Below the pieces are notes generated by a model. It was not told where the DNA came from. It made no database searches and saw only the letters and a list, made by a program, of their open reading frames with translations. From Pseudobacteriovorax sp. (lineage in GTDB: Bacteria > Bdellovibrionota_B > Oligoflexia > Oligoflexales > Oligoflexaceae), in the NCBI GenBank assembly GCA_013215145.1, contig JABSRP010000001.1, forward strand, positions 1 through 64,000: a DNA stretch of 64,000 nucleotides. Direction: 5' to 3'. The stretch's first letter is position 1, and each line of letters begins with the position of its first letter. Shown here piece after piece: positions 8,130 through 16,034 of the stretch. Made by a program: the position numbers and the translations under genes.

Positions 8130-8726
8130 ATGTTAGCATTCAAATATATCGTAAATTCGATACTTACAGTTGGCCTACTCTATAGCTCGGCGAGCAACGC
8201 AGCGAGCTGTTTTTTAGATGGACAGCTAAGTATTAGCCCACTTGTTGGTCCTCCAGTATACGGAACCCTTGATCATGGCGATTACCTTCAGTGGGATCAG
8301 ACAGAAAACAAAATCTTTCGTTCGGGAGACCTCGAAGGCTCATTATATACCGTCCAACAAGGCCCTCCAGCTAAACTAGATATTCACGGGACGAGCCCAT
8401 TTTCGGTCATCTCTCATGGCTCCATCAACGCTAGACGCGAAGGGGACCTGGCATCAGTAAAGACCACCGTAGTCATAGGGATTCGGCAGACACCGGCATC
8501 ACCGTCCAACTCCTTTACCATTACTATGTCAACGGTCTCTCCGAGCCGGCACTATGAGTTTATCGTAAAGGATCTTCCCCAGACGACTAACGGCTATATT
8601 AGGCTACCAAGGCTAATCTGCGATCAGTCCATAATCGGCTACGAGGTGGAGCTTAAAAACTTTAAGGCCACGCGAACTCAGATCACCTACACCAGTATGC
8701 TCCATGCGACCGCAACTGGGTATTAA
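8130..8726 (+). CDS. Secreted protein, unknown
   Basis: A 198-residue protein. I take the ATG at 8130 (MLAFKYIV) because GAAAGGAAG lies just upstream; an in-frame start at 8091 would overlap the previous gene. Residues 1-24 form a signal peptide ending SNA. The mature domain alternates hydrophobic and polar residues as in a beta-rich fold, with Cys near the start (SCFLDG) and near residue 170 (LICDQS). No family recognised. It is placed between two other exported or membrane unknowns. Confidence 0.65.
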   Translation: MLAFKYIVNSILTVGLLYSSASNAASCFLDGQLSISPLVGPPVYGTLDHGDYLQWDQTENKIFRSGDLEGSLYTVQQGPPAKLDIHGTSPFSVISHGSINARREGDLASVKTTVVIGIRQTPASPSNSFTITMSTVSPSRHYEFIVKDLPQTTNGYIRLPRLICDQSIIGYEVELKNFKATRTQITYTSMLHATATGY

Positions 8727-8764
8727 TATGAGACGCATCACACGATGCGCGTATTCTGTGACGC

Positions 8765-8797
8765 TCGCTATCGAATCGATTGTAGCGATCACTTTTT
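8765..8797 (+). terminator. Possible terminator after 8726
   Basis: TCGCTA (8765-8770) pairs with TAGCGA (8783-8788), followed after four bases by T5. A second small hairpin, CGCATC/GATGCG (8734-8749), sits just before it. Confidence 0.4.
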
Positions 8798-8878
8798 CCA
8801 TAAGTCATTTGCAAAGGAAGTTTGGATCGGCTAGATCTAAGCGCCCTTTCGTCAATAAATACTATAAAGGAGAGTCAA

Positions 8879-9319
8879 ATGGATAAGGCATTAGCTTTTT
8901 TTAAAAAATTTCCCATACTAGGTCTAGTCGTCTGCCTAGGCGTTCTAATTGGAGTGACGGGACCCAAGTTTATCAACGAAGCTCAGATGAGCGGCTGGCT
9001 ACCAGGAGGCGAGGTCTTCGAAGGCGAAATCCAGCGCAAATATACCGACACCTACCGCCGCAAAATGCGAGAGCGCACAGCCTGCAAAGCCGAGGTCATG
9101 CACGAGCAATCCATCTATAATGTAAGGATGGACTGCGACGAATGGAACAGCACCGAAGTGGGTGACCTCATCGGCTTGTTTCGCGATACAAATGGCAAGA
9201 TCTCGTCCACCACCTTTAGTGCCGGCAATGTCTGGTTTGATCTAGGCCTAGGACTCGTACTTATCTTTGGTTCGCTCTACTATGGGTTTGCCACTCTAGC
9301 CCGTTTTAAATCAGCCTAA
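8879..9319 (+). CDS. Two-helix membrane protein with extracytoplasmic domain
   Basis: A 146-residue protein. The ATG at 8879 is chosen for its AAAGGAGAG ribosome site, although the frame is open further upstream. An N-terminal helix (about residues 11-29) and a C-terminal helix (about 119-139) flank a central domain of about 85 residues with two Cys (RTACKAEV, RMDCDEW). This arrangement resembles DUF3592-type membrane proteins, in which the loop is extracytoplasmic, but the similarity is in topology only. Function unknown. A strong hairpin lies 13 bases after the stop. Confidence 0.65.
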   Translation: MDKALAFFKKFPILGLVVCLGVLIGVTGPKFINEAQMSGWLPGGEVFEGEIQRKYTDTYRRKMRERTACKAEVMHEQSIYNVRMDCDEWNSTEVGDLIGLFRDTNGKISSTTFSAGNVWFDLGLGLVLIFGSLYYGFATLARFKSA

Positions 9320-9331
9320 CTAAGGTCCATT

Positions 9332-9352
9332 AAGATCGCCCTTGGCGATCTT
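9332..9352 (+). terminator. Hairpin after the 8879 gene
   Basis: AAGATCGCC (9332-9340) and GGCGATCTT (9344-9352) form a perfect nine-base stem with a three-base loop. The tail is only weakly U-rich (TTCTCCC). Confidence 0.5.
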
Positions 9353-9426
9353 CTCCCGCCATCTGTCTCCTAATTAAATCTATTCGCTAGATTACAAATC
9401 CTGGAATACAACAGATTAAACATTAG

Positions 9427-10356
9427 CAAATCGGGTTTAAAACATATCTCCATGACTTAGAATCCAATCCTAAAACCACAGAAAACGGCGACACGACCTG
9501 GGAGCAGAGGACAGAAAAAATAGAACTAGCCATTGTTATCGAAGAGCTCAATGCCTATAAGACAGTGGCCGAAGAAAAGCTTAGCCGCAACTTTGATAAG
9601 GTAAGGATGGCGGTTCCTCTCGATACTCTTGAGGAACTAACGATTCTTCTTCGTGACCTTAACGAGCATCCCTCAAGTAGTAACGATATGATCGTCAACG
9701 CCCTACATCTTGTTGAGCCATTCTATTTTAATCCACTTAAGCCGATCCTGGACGAGGTTTTTGCCGGGGCGAATCGCACCGCTCAGGATCTGTCAAAGCC
9801 AGCACCGGTCATCAACCTTGATCTCAAGAATTTTGCCGTAAACCCCAAGGCCGAAGAAACTCTGAAAAATATCTTCGTCCACCTCATGCGAAACAGCCTC
9901 GCCCACGGGATCGAGCTGCCGAAAGTCCGCAAGGAGTATAACAAAACTGACGAGGGTCATATCTTTGTAGAGGCAAACCAGCTGCGATTGGGAGATGATT
10001 TATGGCTAGAGATTCTTCATTTTGACGATGGCCAGGGCTTAAATCTTCATGCCATCAAAGACAAATTGAAAGCTGCAGGACATCATGACTGTGATACGTG
10101 GCCCATCGCAAAGGTAGCCAATCATATCTTCACCTCGGGTGTCTCCACCGCTAAAGAGGTGTCGGATATCTCCGGACGTGGAGTCGGTATGGATGCGATC
10201 AAGAACTTTATCGAGACCGCTGGCGGTAGGCTCGAGCTCATGATATCCGACAAGCAGGTGCGAGCCGACTACTGCCAATTCAAAATCAGAATCCTACTAC
10301 CAGCCAATATGTATACCCAGCGCATCGGTGAGCAAGTGTTTGAGCTGGCGAGTTAG
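9427..10356 (+). pseudogene. 5'-truncated CheA-like histidine kinase remnant
   Basis: The open frame runs from 9427, beyond the GTG at 9565, and the extra residues (QIGFKTYLHDLES...) still align with the intact 7TMR-DISM kinase encoded at 29661-32447 (its GFRHLTTLIHDTE region). What survives is the end of an Hpt domain and a complete CheA-type HATPase: IFVHLMRNSLAHGIE, FDDGQGLNLHAI, and FTSGVSTAKEV with SGRGVGMDAI. Both proteins end in LAS. The membrane sensor, the PAS-like part and the phosphoacceptor His motif are gone, and stops lie just upstream (9424). It is either a dead fragment or, if translated from GTG 9565, a free ATPase domain of 263 residues. No CheW-like domain is present. Confidence 0.75.
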
Positions 10357-10406
10357 GAATCAAGTGCTTGGCTCCTGCCCCAAGTCTTTGCTTATGGATT
10401 GACACC

Positions 10407-10468
10407 AAGAGCCGCCTTCCCCCATACTACGCGCGATCGCATCGCTTATGGGACATAGGACGGCTCTT
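10407..10468 (+). other. Nested inverted repeats before the HAD gene
   Basis: AAGAGCCG (10407-10414) is complementary to CGGCTCTT (10461-10468), and an inner CCCATA/TATGGG pair lies within, around a GCGATCGC palindrome. The outer stem ends two bases before the ATG at 10470, where no ribosome site is visible. Confidence 0.35.
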
Positions 10469-10469
10469 C

Positions 10470-11120
10470 ATGCAAAACATCCTTTTTGATTTAGACGGCA
10501 CTCTGATCGATCCCCACGATGGCATTACCAAATCTATCCAGTACGCCTTAGGTAGACTCGAAATCCCGACACCCGACGATCTTAGCTGGTGCATTGGCCT
10601 GCCGCTTACCGACTCCTTTGCCAAGTTGCTAGGGACATCCGATGCGCAAACCGTAACCAAAGCCATCGGTATCTATCGCGAGCGCTACGCAAAAAAAGGC
10701 CTGTACGAAAACAAGGTCTATCCCGGCATAGAAAGCTGTCTCAGCCAGCTCCAGTCTCGTGGTAAAAGCCTATTTTTAGCCACTTCAAAACCAAAGGTTT
10801 TTGCAAAGACCATCATTGAGGGGTTTAACCTTAGCCGCTACTTTAAAGGCATCTATGGATCGGAGCTTGATGGCAGCCTGAGTCAAAAAACCGATCTGAT
10901 CGGGTATATCATCGAGCAGGAAACCCTAAGAAAAGACGAGACGATTATGGTGGGTGATCGGAAGTTTGACCTCATAGGAGCTAACGGCCAAGGTATAAGG
11001 AGTATTGGCATCACCTGGGGGTATGGCAGCAAAGAGGAAATCTTAGCTCACAATCCCACGATGGTCTGCGAGAGCCCGGACGCACTACAAGAACTTATCA
11101 GTCAATCGGAGACCTCTTGA
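10470..11120 (+). CDS. HAD-superfamily hydrolase, phosphoglycolate-phosphatase-like
   Basis: A 216-residue HAD hydrolase of the Gph/PGP group. Motif I is ILFDLDGTLID at the N-terminus, with the nucleophile Asp and the acid/base Asp. Motif II is the Ser in LATSKP. The Lys of motif III is probably in KPKVFAKT. Motif IV is MVGDRKFDLIGA, which binds Mg2+. A helical cap (about residues 15-80) fits small phosphoester substrates such as 2-phosphoglycolate or nucleotide monophosphates. The start at 10470 gives the canonical N-terminus; an in-frame upstream GTG at 10368 would add 34 unlikely residues. No Shine-Dalgarno sequence is obvious and the leader is structured. Exact substrate not determinable. 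Confidence 0.85.
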   Translation: MQNILFDLDGTLIDPHDGITKSIQYALGRLEIPTPDDLSWCIGLPLTDSFAKLLGTSDAQTVTKAIGIYRERYAKKGLYENKVYPGIESCLSQLQSRGKSLFLATSKPKVFAKTIIEGFNLSRYFKGIYGSELDGSLSQKTDLIGYIIEQETLRKDETIMVGDRKFDLIGANGQGIRSIGITWGYGSKEEILAHNPTMVCESPDALQELISQSETS

Positions 11121-11152
11121 TAAGTCGGTGTTCCTGTATTATGACTCAAGAC

Positions 11153-11359
11153 TCAATCGTCCTCGACTAGATCCACCATCCTTAACAGATTCTGCCGGCT
11201 GTTCTCCATAGCCCGCAGCGAGTCGCGCAGCCTTTCCTCAGAATCCGACAGGGTTAACTGCGACTGCCAGTCCAGACGCTTAGATTGCCAAATAAGGCCT
11301 CTAACCAATTGACATACATTACCTTTGGTTTTCACGGTTTGATCCACCCAAACTAACAT
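11153..11359 (-). CDS. Small unknown ORF
   Basis: A 68-codon ORF with a charged, probably helical second half (SDSEERLRDSLRAMENSRQNLL). No ribosome site precedes the ATG. It shares a weak pattern, SRxNLxxM, with the divergent small ORF at 11608, which is the only reason to think it may be real. Confidence 0.3.
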   Translation of the reverse strand: MLVWVDQTVKTKGNVCQLVRGLIWQSKRLDWQSQLTLSDSEERLRDSLRAMENSRQNLLRMVDLVEDD

Positions 11360-11568
11360 ATTAGAAAAATAAAGCTGTGATATGGAACGCTCTCATAAAG
11401 ATTCGCACAAATGAGTCAGAGGTTACAGCGAATAAATAAGCAAATAGATATAAATTTCAACATCCCATAAGCCTCTGTGATAGCGAACCTTCGCCCACTT
11501 CCCGGCTTAAAGGTTTATCTAAAATCACTGCCACAAAATAATTCGTCTCGCTTATAGAAATTCCTTGT

Positions 11569-11588
11569 AGTTCCTGGTACCAGGAACT
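11569..11588. promoter_or_regulatory. 20-bp perfect palindrome
   Basis: AGTTCCTGGT is followed directly by its reverse complement, with no loop, in the gap between two divergent small ORFs. A loop-free perfect palindrome fits a dimeric repressor operator better than a terminator, although a TTTT follows on the plus strand. Confidence 0.45.
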
Positions 11589-11607
11589 TTTAGCAAATAT
11601 TTTCTGT

Positions 11608-11814
11608 GTGCAGGCGAGTTGGGGCATGCCAAAAAACTTAGATTACATCTCAGAGATGACCCGAAAAACAATCGATGCAACGCGATCGAAAGAGAATCAA
11701 TCCCAAAAGATTCTAAAAGAAACCGACGGCCTTATTCACAAAACCCTAAATTCCATTGCATCAAGCCGCGAAAATTTAAGTATGCAAGCGAGCGAAGCCG
11801 AACCCCTTACTTAG
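11608..11814 (+). CDS. Small unknown ORF, helical
   Basis: A 68-codon ORF from GTG 11608; an ATG at 11626 (MPKNLDY) is an equally likely start. The sequence is highly charged and predicted helical (RKTIDATRSKENQSQKIL), with a C-terminal motif SSRENLSMQ like that in the minus-strand ORF at 11153. It runs towards the cyclase gene on the other strand and stops 6 bases short of it. No family recognised. Confidence 0.35.
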   Translation: MQASWGMPKNLDYISEMTRKTIDATRSKENQSQKILKETDGLIHKTLNSIASSRENLSMQASEAEPLT

Positions 11815-11819
11815 GTTGG

Positions 11820-13769
11820 TTACGATGTTCGTTTCTTAATGGCATCAATCTGATTCTGGGAGGCGATGAGCTGGTAGTACAGCCCCTGTGCAGATTCGTC
11901 ATCGGGGACCGATACATATTCATCTAGGGCAAAGTACTCAAAATCGGTTTGACGCATCCGACTCATGGCTTCAAAAACACTCTGTTGAACAATCAAAGAA
12001 TGGTGATTGATGGCAGGAAACAGCTCTTTTCTCATGGATTCATAGCGGGTCGCCAAGATGATAGGTCGCCCGAATAGATCATACTCTTTCGTGCCGAATT
12101 TCGGATAATAGCCGTGCAGCTCTCCCATAGCAATGCCAATACCACAGTATGCCGGGCTATTTAAACCATAGTGCTGCACCTGTGCCTCAAAGTTTTGAAT
12201 AAACTTATGAGAGAGCTCGATAGCTAAATCCACTGCATGCCTTCCGTTAGGAGTGGCAAAGGGATAACCCACCGAACAGATAAATCCATCCCCCATCTCC
12301 TTAATCCGATAGCCATTGGAAGACATCTGCTCCTCAGAGTAGTTTTCAGAGAGGATCTTTACGCAACCATAAATCGAATCCTCAAGGAACTCTCTTAGTC
12401 TTGGGTTCTTTATGCGAGAGGATCTGACGATATCAAAAGAGATGACCACACCAAAACCCTCGTCTGTGTTCATCGTATTCTCGAGGTGAGATCCCGACTG
12501 GATCTGCGAGATTTGATGGGGGTAAAACACTTTCGACAATTGCTGATAGGAATGATCAAGGTCAGTATAGAGCTTTTCCATAGTTTTATAGGCCAAGGAG
12601 AATTTCTTCGCGATATAGAGAATGAGACAGATAATAAAGGAATTCATGCCCCAAACACCAAAGAATGACCAATTCTTCAAGATACCGATACCGATCAGTA
12701 GATCGTTGACGGTGCCGACCAAAAGGAGGAAAAAACCTAGAGCAAACAAACGAGAACCAACTAGATTCTGTTTATAGGCTCTCACAGTCGTCACTGTAAT
12801 CACTGAGTAGGATAGTAGAATGGAAAGATCAGTGGGGATGACGGTATAGTCTAGGTAGTGAATTGGCAATAACAATGCCGAGAGCCCCACCGCAACAGCC
12901 AAAAATTTGAGAGACTGGATCATTCTTGGGTGGATCGCTTCGCGGTATAGAAACCGGGCAAAGATAGCGATACTAAGTGAACAAATCGGCACCGTACCAA
13001 ACTCTAGCCGACGTTGTACCTGATAGATAAAATAGCTGGCATCAGGAAAGATGTAATCGAATAAAAATCCACTGGTTGCCGAGACCCTTAGCAGCAAAAA
13101 CACACAGAAAATACTGAACCAAAAGTTTTCTCGTTCCTGAGCACGCTGAACGTAGATACAAATATTGTAAAACGTTAGGATAAAAAGGATGCCGAAGGCA
13201 AAAAACTCAAGGATTAAGTCAGCCTTCCACGAACGATAACCAGTAGTGTAGTTGGCAATGGTAGGGATTTGCCAGATGAGCCCATCGTGGTAGTCGAAGT
13301 TTTGCACCTGAATGATAAGGTGATAATCACCGGCAATAGAAACCGGCAGCCTATGATACCGTGCTGCGATCTTAGGCACATGGCCCTCTGGAAGTGCAAC
13401 CACACCGATTTCATCGATGACTCGCGGGACACTACCCTCGCGGTAAAATATCACCTTAGAGGCTGAATCTGCGCGAAACTTCATCCCTAGATCACTCTTA
13501 AGTTGTTTCAACTCGATATGAAACGTCATACTGCCAAAGCCACCAGATTCGGGATCCGTCTCTAGAAAGCTTGCTGGCATAGAGGCAGGTGACCAAGATC
13601 CTGTATCCCTCGATTCGTGTAAACCGAGAGAGACCTTCCAGTGATTCTTGAGCGTAAAGGGCGAGCCTTTCCACTTGGAAAAGTCATAGCTATCCACCTC
13701 AGCAGCCTGACTTAGACTACTAAAGAAAAAAAGGATAACAAAAATGTGAGAGAGTTTCTCCACAGCCAA
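11820..13769 (-). CDS. 7TMR-DISM receptor with class III nucleotide cyclase domain
   Basis: A 649-residue membrane receptor-cyclase. It has a signal peptide (residues 1-22) and a periplasmic beta-rich 7TMR-DISMED-type domain (about 25-190). Seven membrane helices follow (about 195-390), then a short coiled coil (KTMEKLYTDLDHSY) and a class III adenylate/guanylate cyclase domain (about 430-640). The metal-binding Asp residues are D446 (SFDIVRSS) and D494 (KEMGDGF). K490 and D564 match the adenine-recognising pair, and R575 (ATRYE) matches the transition-state Arg. The usual transition-state Asn is Ile571 (GRPIILATR). It probably makes a cyclic nucleotide in response to a periplasmic ligand, with reduced or altered activity possible. 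The gene stands alone, convergent with the 11608 ORF. Confidence 0.88.
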   Translation of the reverse strand: MAVEKLSHIFVILFFFSSLSQAAEVDSYDFSKWKGSPFTLKNHWKVSLGLHESRDTGSWSPASMPASFLETDPESGGFGSMTFHIELKQLKSDLGMKFRADSASKVIFYREGSVPRVIDEIGVVALPEGHVPKIAARYHRLPVSIAGDYHLIIQVQNFDYHDGLIWQIPTIANYTTGYRSWKADLILEFFAFGILFILTFYNICIYVQRAQERENFWFSIFCVFLLLRVSATSGFLFDYIFPDASYFIYQVQRRLEFGTVPICSLSIAIFARFLYREAIHPRMIQSLKFLAVAVGLSALLLPIHYLDYTVIPTDLSILLSYSVITVTTVRAYKQNLVGSRLFALGFFLLLVGTVNDLLIGIGILKNWSFFGVWGMNSFIICLILYIAKKFSLAYKTMEKLYTDLDHSYQQLSKVFYPHQISQIQSGSHLENTMNTDEGFGVVISFDIVRSSRIKNPRLREFLEDSIYGCVKILSENYSEEQMSSNGYRIKEMGDGFICSVGYPFATPNGRHAVDLAIELSHKFIQNFEAQVQHYGLNSPAYCGIGIAMGELHGYYPKFGTKEYDLFGRPIILATRYESMRKELFPAINHHSLIVQQSVFEAMSRMRQTDFEYFALDEYVSVPDDESAQGLYYQLIASQNQIDAIKKRTS

Positions 13770-13995
13770 CCTTTAAAACGCTACGATACCAGGCGTATAT
13801 CGGAACATATTATGGCCACGACGGGGAAAAAACACTCAAGCAAGAACTGCCTATTAGATCGCAGATTGTTTCCTAACATCTTCCCATGGGATCCAGCCGG
13901 CATGGTAAAATACGGTTTAAAGGGATCCCTACGCAACACGGTAGATCTTGCTCCCTTATTTGATAGGGATCGAAAGATATACCTCAGGAGATACT

Positions 13996-15243
13996 ATGGT
14001 TAAGTGGCTGCTAATTGCGTCCTTTTTTCTGATTCTTTCTTGTAAAACCACCGACCCTCAGGAAAGCCGGATAAAAGAGATTACGGCATCTGATATCCAA
14101 CGACTCAATGATTTTTCTCGCTGTATGGCTTCCCCACAGGAAACGGACGATAGCTGCCGTCAACACTGCCCTGAGTGTTTCGATCACCTGACAAAAGATG
14201 GTGAAAACCTAAATATCTTCGCACAAGCCAGGGAAGACTTCAAAAGGCGTCAGAATTTTGACTTAGACCATAATACAAGTCTGAGTGCCTTTATCGATAT
14301 TAGGTTGAACGCTTTAAAAGCGAAGGAGTGTTTTCCAGTGGCCGAAAACACGAAGGCCTATCAGGAGCAGATCTTAGCAATTGCCAAGCAAATATTTATC
14401 GCTAACTATTGGGTCAAAGAATTCTTGGTGGCTAACTTTCCTCATTTTCCAAAACGGATACCACTATTGCCCAAAGTACTTGAGGTCTGCTCAGTGGTGA
14501 GTCGCAACAGCAACCGGCAGCTTTTATCTTACGATCAATCAAGCGACTCTCTTGTGATCCATATGGACGGATCCCTAAGAGAAAGAATCCTCAACAAAAC
14601 CTACACGAAAGAAATAGGGCTGTCTCAAATCCAGAAAGAGTGGAGCAATGGCAATCACTTTCTCTCAGGCGGCTGGCCTAAATGGTTAAAGGCATCCCTG
14701 GGGCAGCAGTCATTCGTCGAGAAGCACTGGAAAGACCTGCTCAACCCATCAAGCACCCTGCGTCGCGAGATACGATTCGGTTTTACACGCATCGCCGCCA
14801 GTCTAAAAACAAGAGTGCAATCGGCCAATCAAATCGGGATCGAAACCATTCTGAGTGATCATCAACTCGACTCCTGGGTGGGTCAAGCTCAATCCGCAGA
14901 CCTGACAAGCCTCAAACAAAAATGGGTAGAGGTACTAGACGAGGGTTTTGATGTCGACCAACTGCTGTTCGACCTGCAATCCACCAGCACCTGTCAGGCC
15001 AACAATCAAGAAAACAAGGTATCCACCGGCATTATTATCGTGGAAAACAATCACTCCATTAACGTCTGTTTCGGAGGAATGCCCCTTGATAGTACCTGCC
15101 AGCGCGATGTGAAAAATTTTGGTCTATTACTCACCGTTTCCACGTCTGATTGTGTTAACGTATCTGCTTTTGGACAGATATCAAGAGTTCTCGAAAGGAT
15201 TTTGGTCGAAAGAAGCTTTCAAAAGGCGATCACAACCTTATGA
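13996..15243 (+). CDS. Lipoprotein of unknown function
   Basis: A 415-residue predicted lipoprotein. The ATG at 13996 has a clear ribosome site (CAGGAG) and gives a type II signal peptide with lipobox LILSC, so it would be anchored by the Cys near residue 17. The mature region begins with a Cys cluster (RCMASPQ, DSCRQHCPECFDHL) and ends with four or five more Cys, suggesting disulphide-stabilised periplasmic or outer-membrane folding. No domain recognised. The upstream 226 bases hold no convincing gene. The downstream gene is convergent, four bases away. Confidence 0.72.
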   Translation: MVKWLLIASFFLILSCKTTDPQESRIKEITASDIQRLNDFSRCMASPQETDDSCRQHCPECFDHLTKDGENLNIFAQAREDFKRRQNFDLDHNTSLSAFIDIRLNALKAKECFPVAENTKAYQEQILAIAKQIFIANYWVKEFLVANFPHFPKRIPLLPKVLEVCSVVSRNSNRQLLSYDQSSDSLVIHMDGSLRERILNKTYTKEIGLSQIQKEWSNGNHFLSGGWPKWLKASLGQQSFVEKHWKDLLNPSSTLRREIRFGFTRIAASLKTRVQSANQIGIETILSDHQLDSWVGQAQSADLTSLKQKWVEVLDEGFDVDQLLFDLQSTSTCQANNQENKVSTGIIIVENNHSINVCFGGMPLDSTCQRDVKNFGLLLTVSTSDCVNVSAFGQISRVLERILVERSFQKAITTL

Positions 15244-15247
15244 AGGC

Positions 15248-15664
15248 TCAGGCAGCCTTCGATAAGAGATCAGCTAGGCTTTCCATATAGGCGATCACAT
15301 CGTCTTTGTGATTGCGTCTCAGATAGCGAAAGCCACCAGGTAGATTTTGCAAAACCTTACGATCAGAAAGATTCTCCAGATGGATGACATCCTGACTCTG
15401 AAATCCATACTGCCGCAACGTGTCAAAGATATCATCAATCTTGTTATGAGTCACAGGACAGAGCCCACTGGCATAATCCGTCCATTCGATTAATTGCTCA
15501 TCCACACTTTCGATAATCTCGGTATCCTTCATCCCAGTGATCGCCTGAACCAGATGCCCGACATTGCACTGACTCATATGCCCCCACTGATATCGCGAAG
15601 TCTCGTCAGTAAGGCTTTCCACAGCCTTTAGGATAAAACCTGCTAAATGCTTTCTGTTTGACAT
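15248..15664 (-). CDS. Conserved hypothetical protein
   Basis: A 138-residue cytoplasmic protein. The start MSNRKHL at 15664 is chosen because GGAGG lies about seven bases upstream; a longer frame to 15718 exists. The segments YQWGHMSQCNVGHLVQ and a C-terminal LPGGFRYLRRNHKDDVIAYME recall an uncharacterised family I associate with Bacteroidetes and relatives (there often QWGHMGxCNxGxLxQ). The His and Cys in HMSQCN could bind a metal. No function is known to me. Convergent with the lipoprotein gene. Confidence 0.65.
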   Translation of the reverse strand: MSNRKHLAGFILKAVESLTDETSRYQWGHMSQCNVGHLVQAITGMKDTEIIESVDEQLIEWTDYASGLCPVTHNKIDDIFDTLRQYGFQSQDVIHLENLSDRKVLQNLPGGFRYLRRNHKDDVIAYMESLADLLSKAA

Positions 15665-15825
15665 AATACCATCCTCCAAAAACTCAGTATCAGCTGCTTC
15701 GGTCGGAAGCTTATACACAATAAGTTTATAGTATGGGGCGGCAAATACGAAACGAATTTTTATGGCACTATCTCAAAAATCATATAACCTTATCGAAAAT
15801 TTTTATTTTGAAGGAGATAAATATC

Positions 15826-15900
15826 ATGGTTTTTCTTATTGAAACCAGAACATTGATTTACAAAATCAATCATCCATCCGGGCAACACGATCTAAACCTT
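15826..15900 (+). pseudogene. Probable displaced 5' end of the hybrid kinase gene
   Basis: AAGGAG followed by ATG at 15826 is a strong translation start, but its frame (MVFLIET...) continues as non-family sequence to 16008. The kinase frame, shifted by one, is free of stops from 15843. I read this as the kinase's start codon separated from its body by a lost base. The end coordinate is approximate. Confidence 0.45.
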
Positions 15901-16034
15901 TTGGTGATTCTACCGATACCTCAATTGGACGGGAGTCACGGAGGTATCCCATCACAGAGTTATTTGAACAATTTGCCCTTTTATCCCAAGATCTGTATCT
16001 CGTCATAGGTTTAGATGGAAAGATACAATCTGCC

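Noticed and set aside
8704..8886. 60-codon ORF between secreted gene and membrane gene
   Set aside because: Overlaps hairpins and the start of the next gene; no family or start signal.
13746..14003. 85-codon ORF between cyclase and lipoprotein genes
   Set aside because: Overlaps both neighbours' ends and lacks a ribosome site; no family.
15733..16008. 91-codon ORF before the hybrid kinase
   Set aside because: Apart from its start region it is the wrong frame of a PAS-encoding sequence; treated as a displaced kinase start instead.
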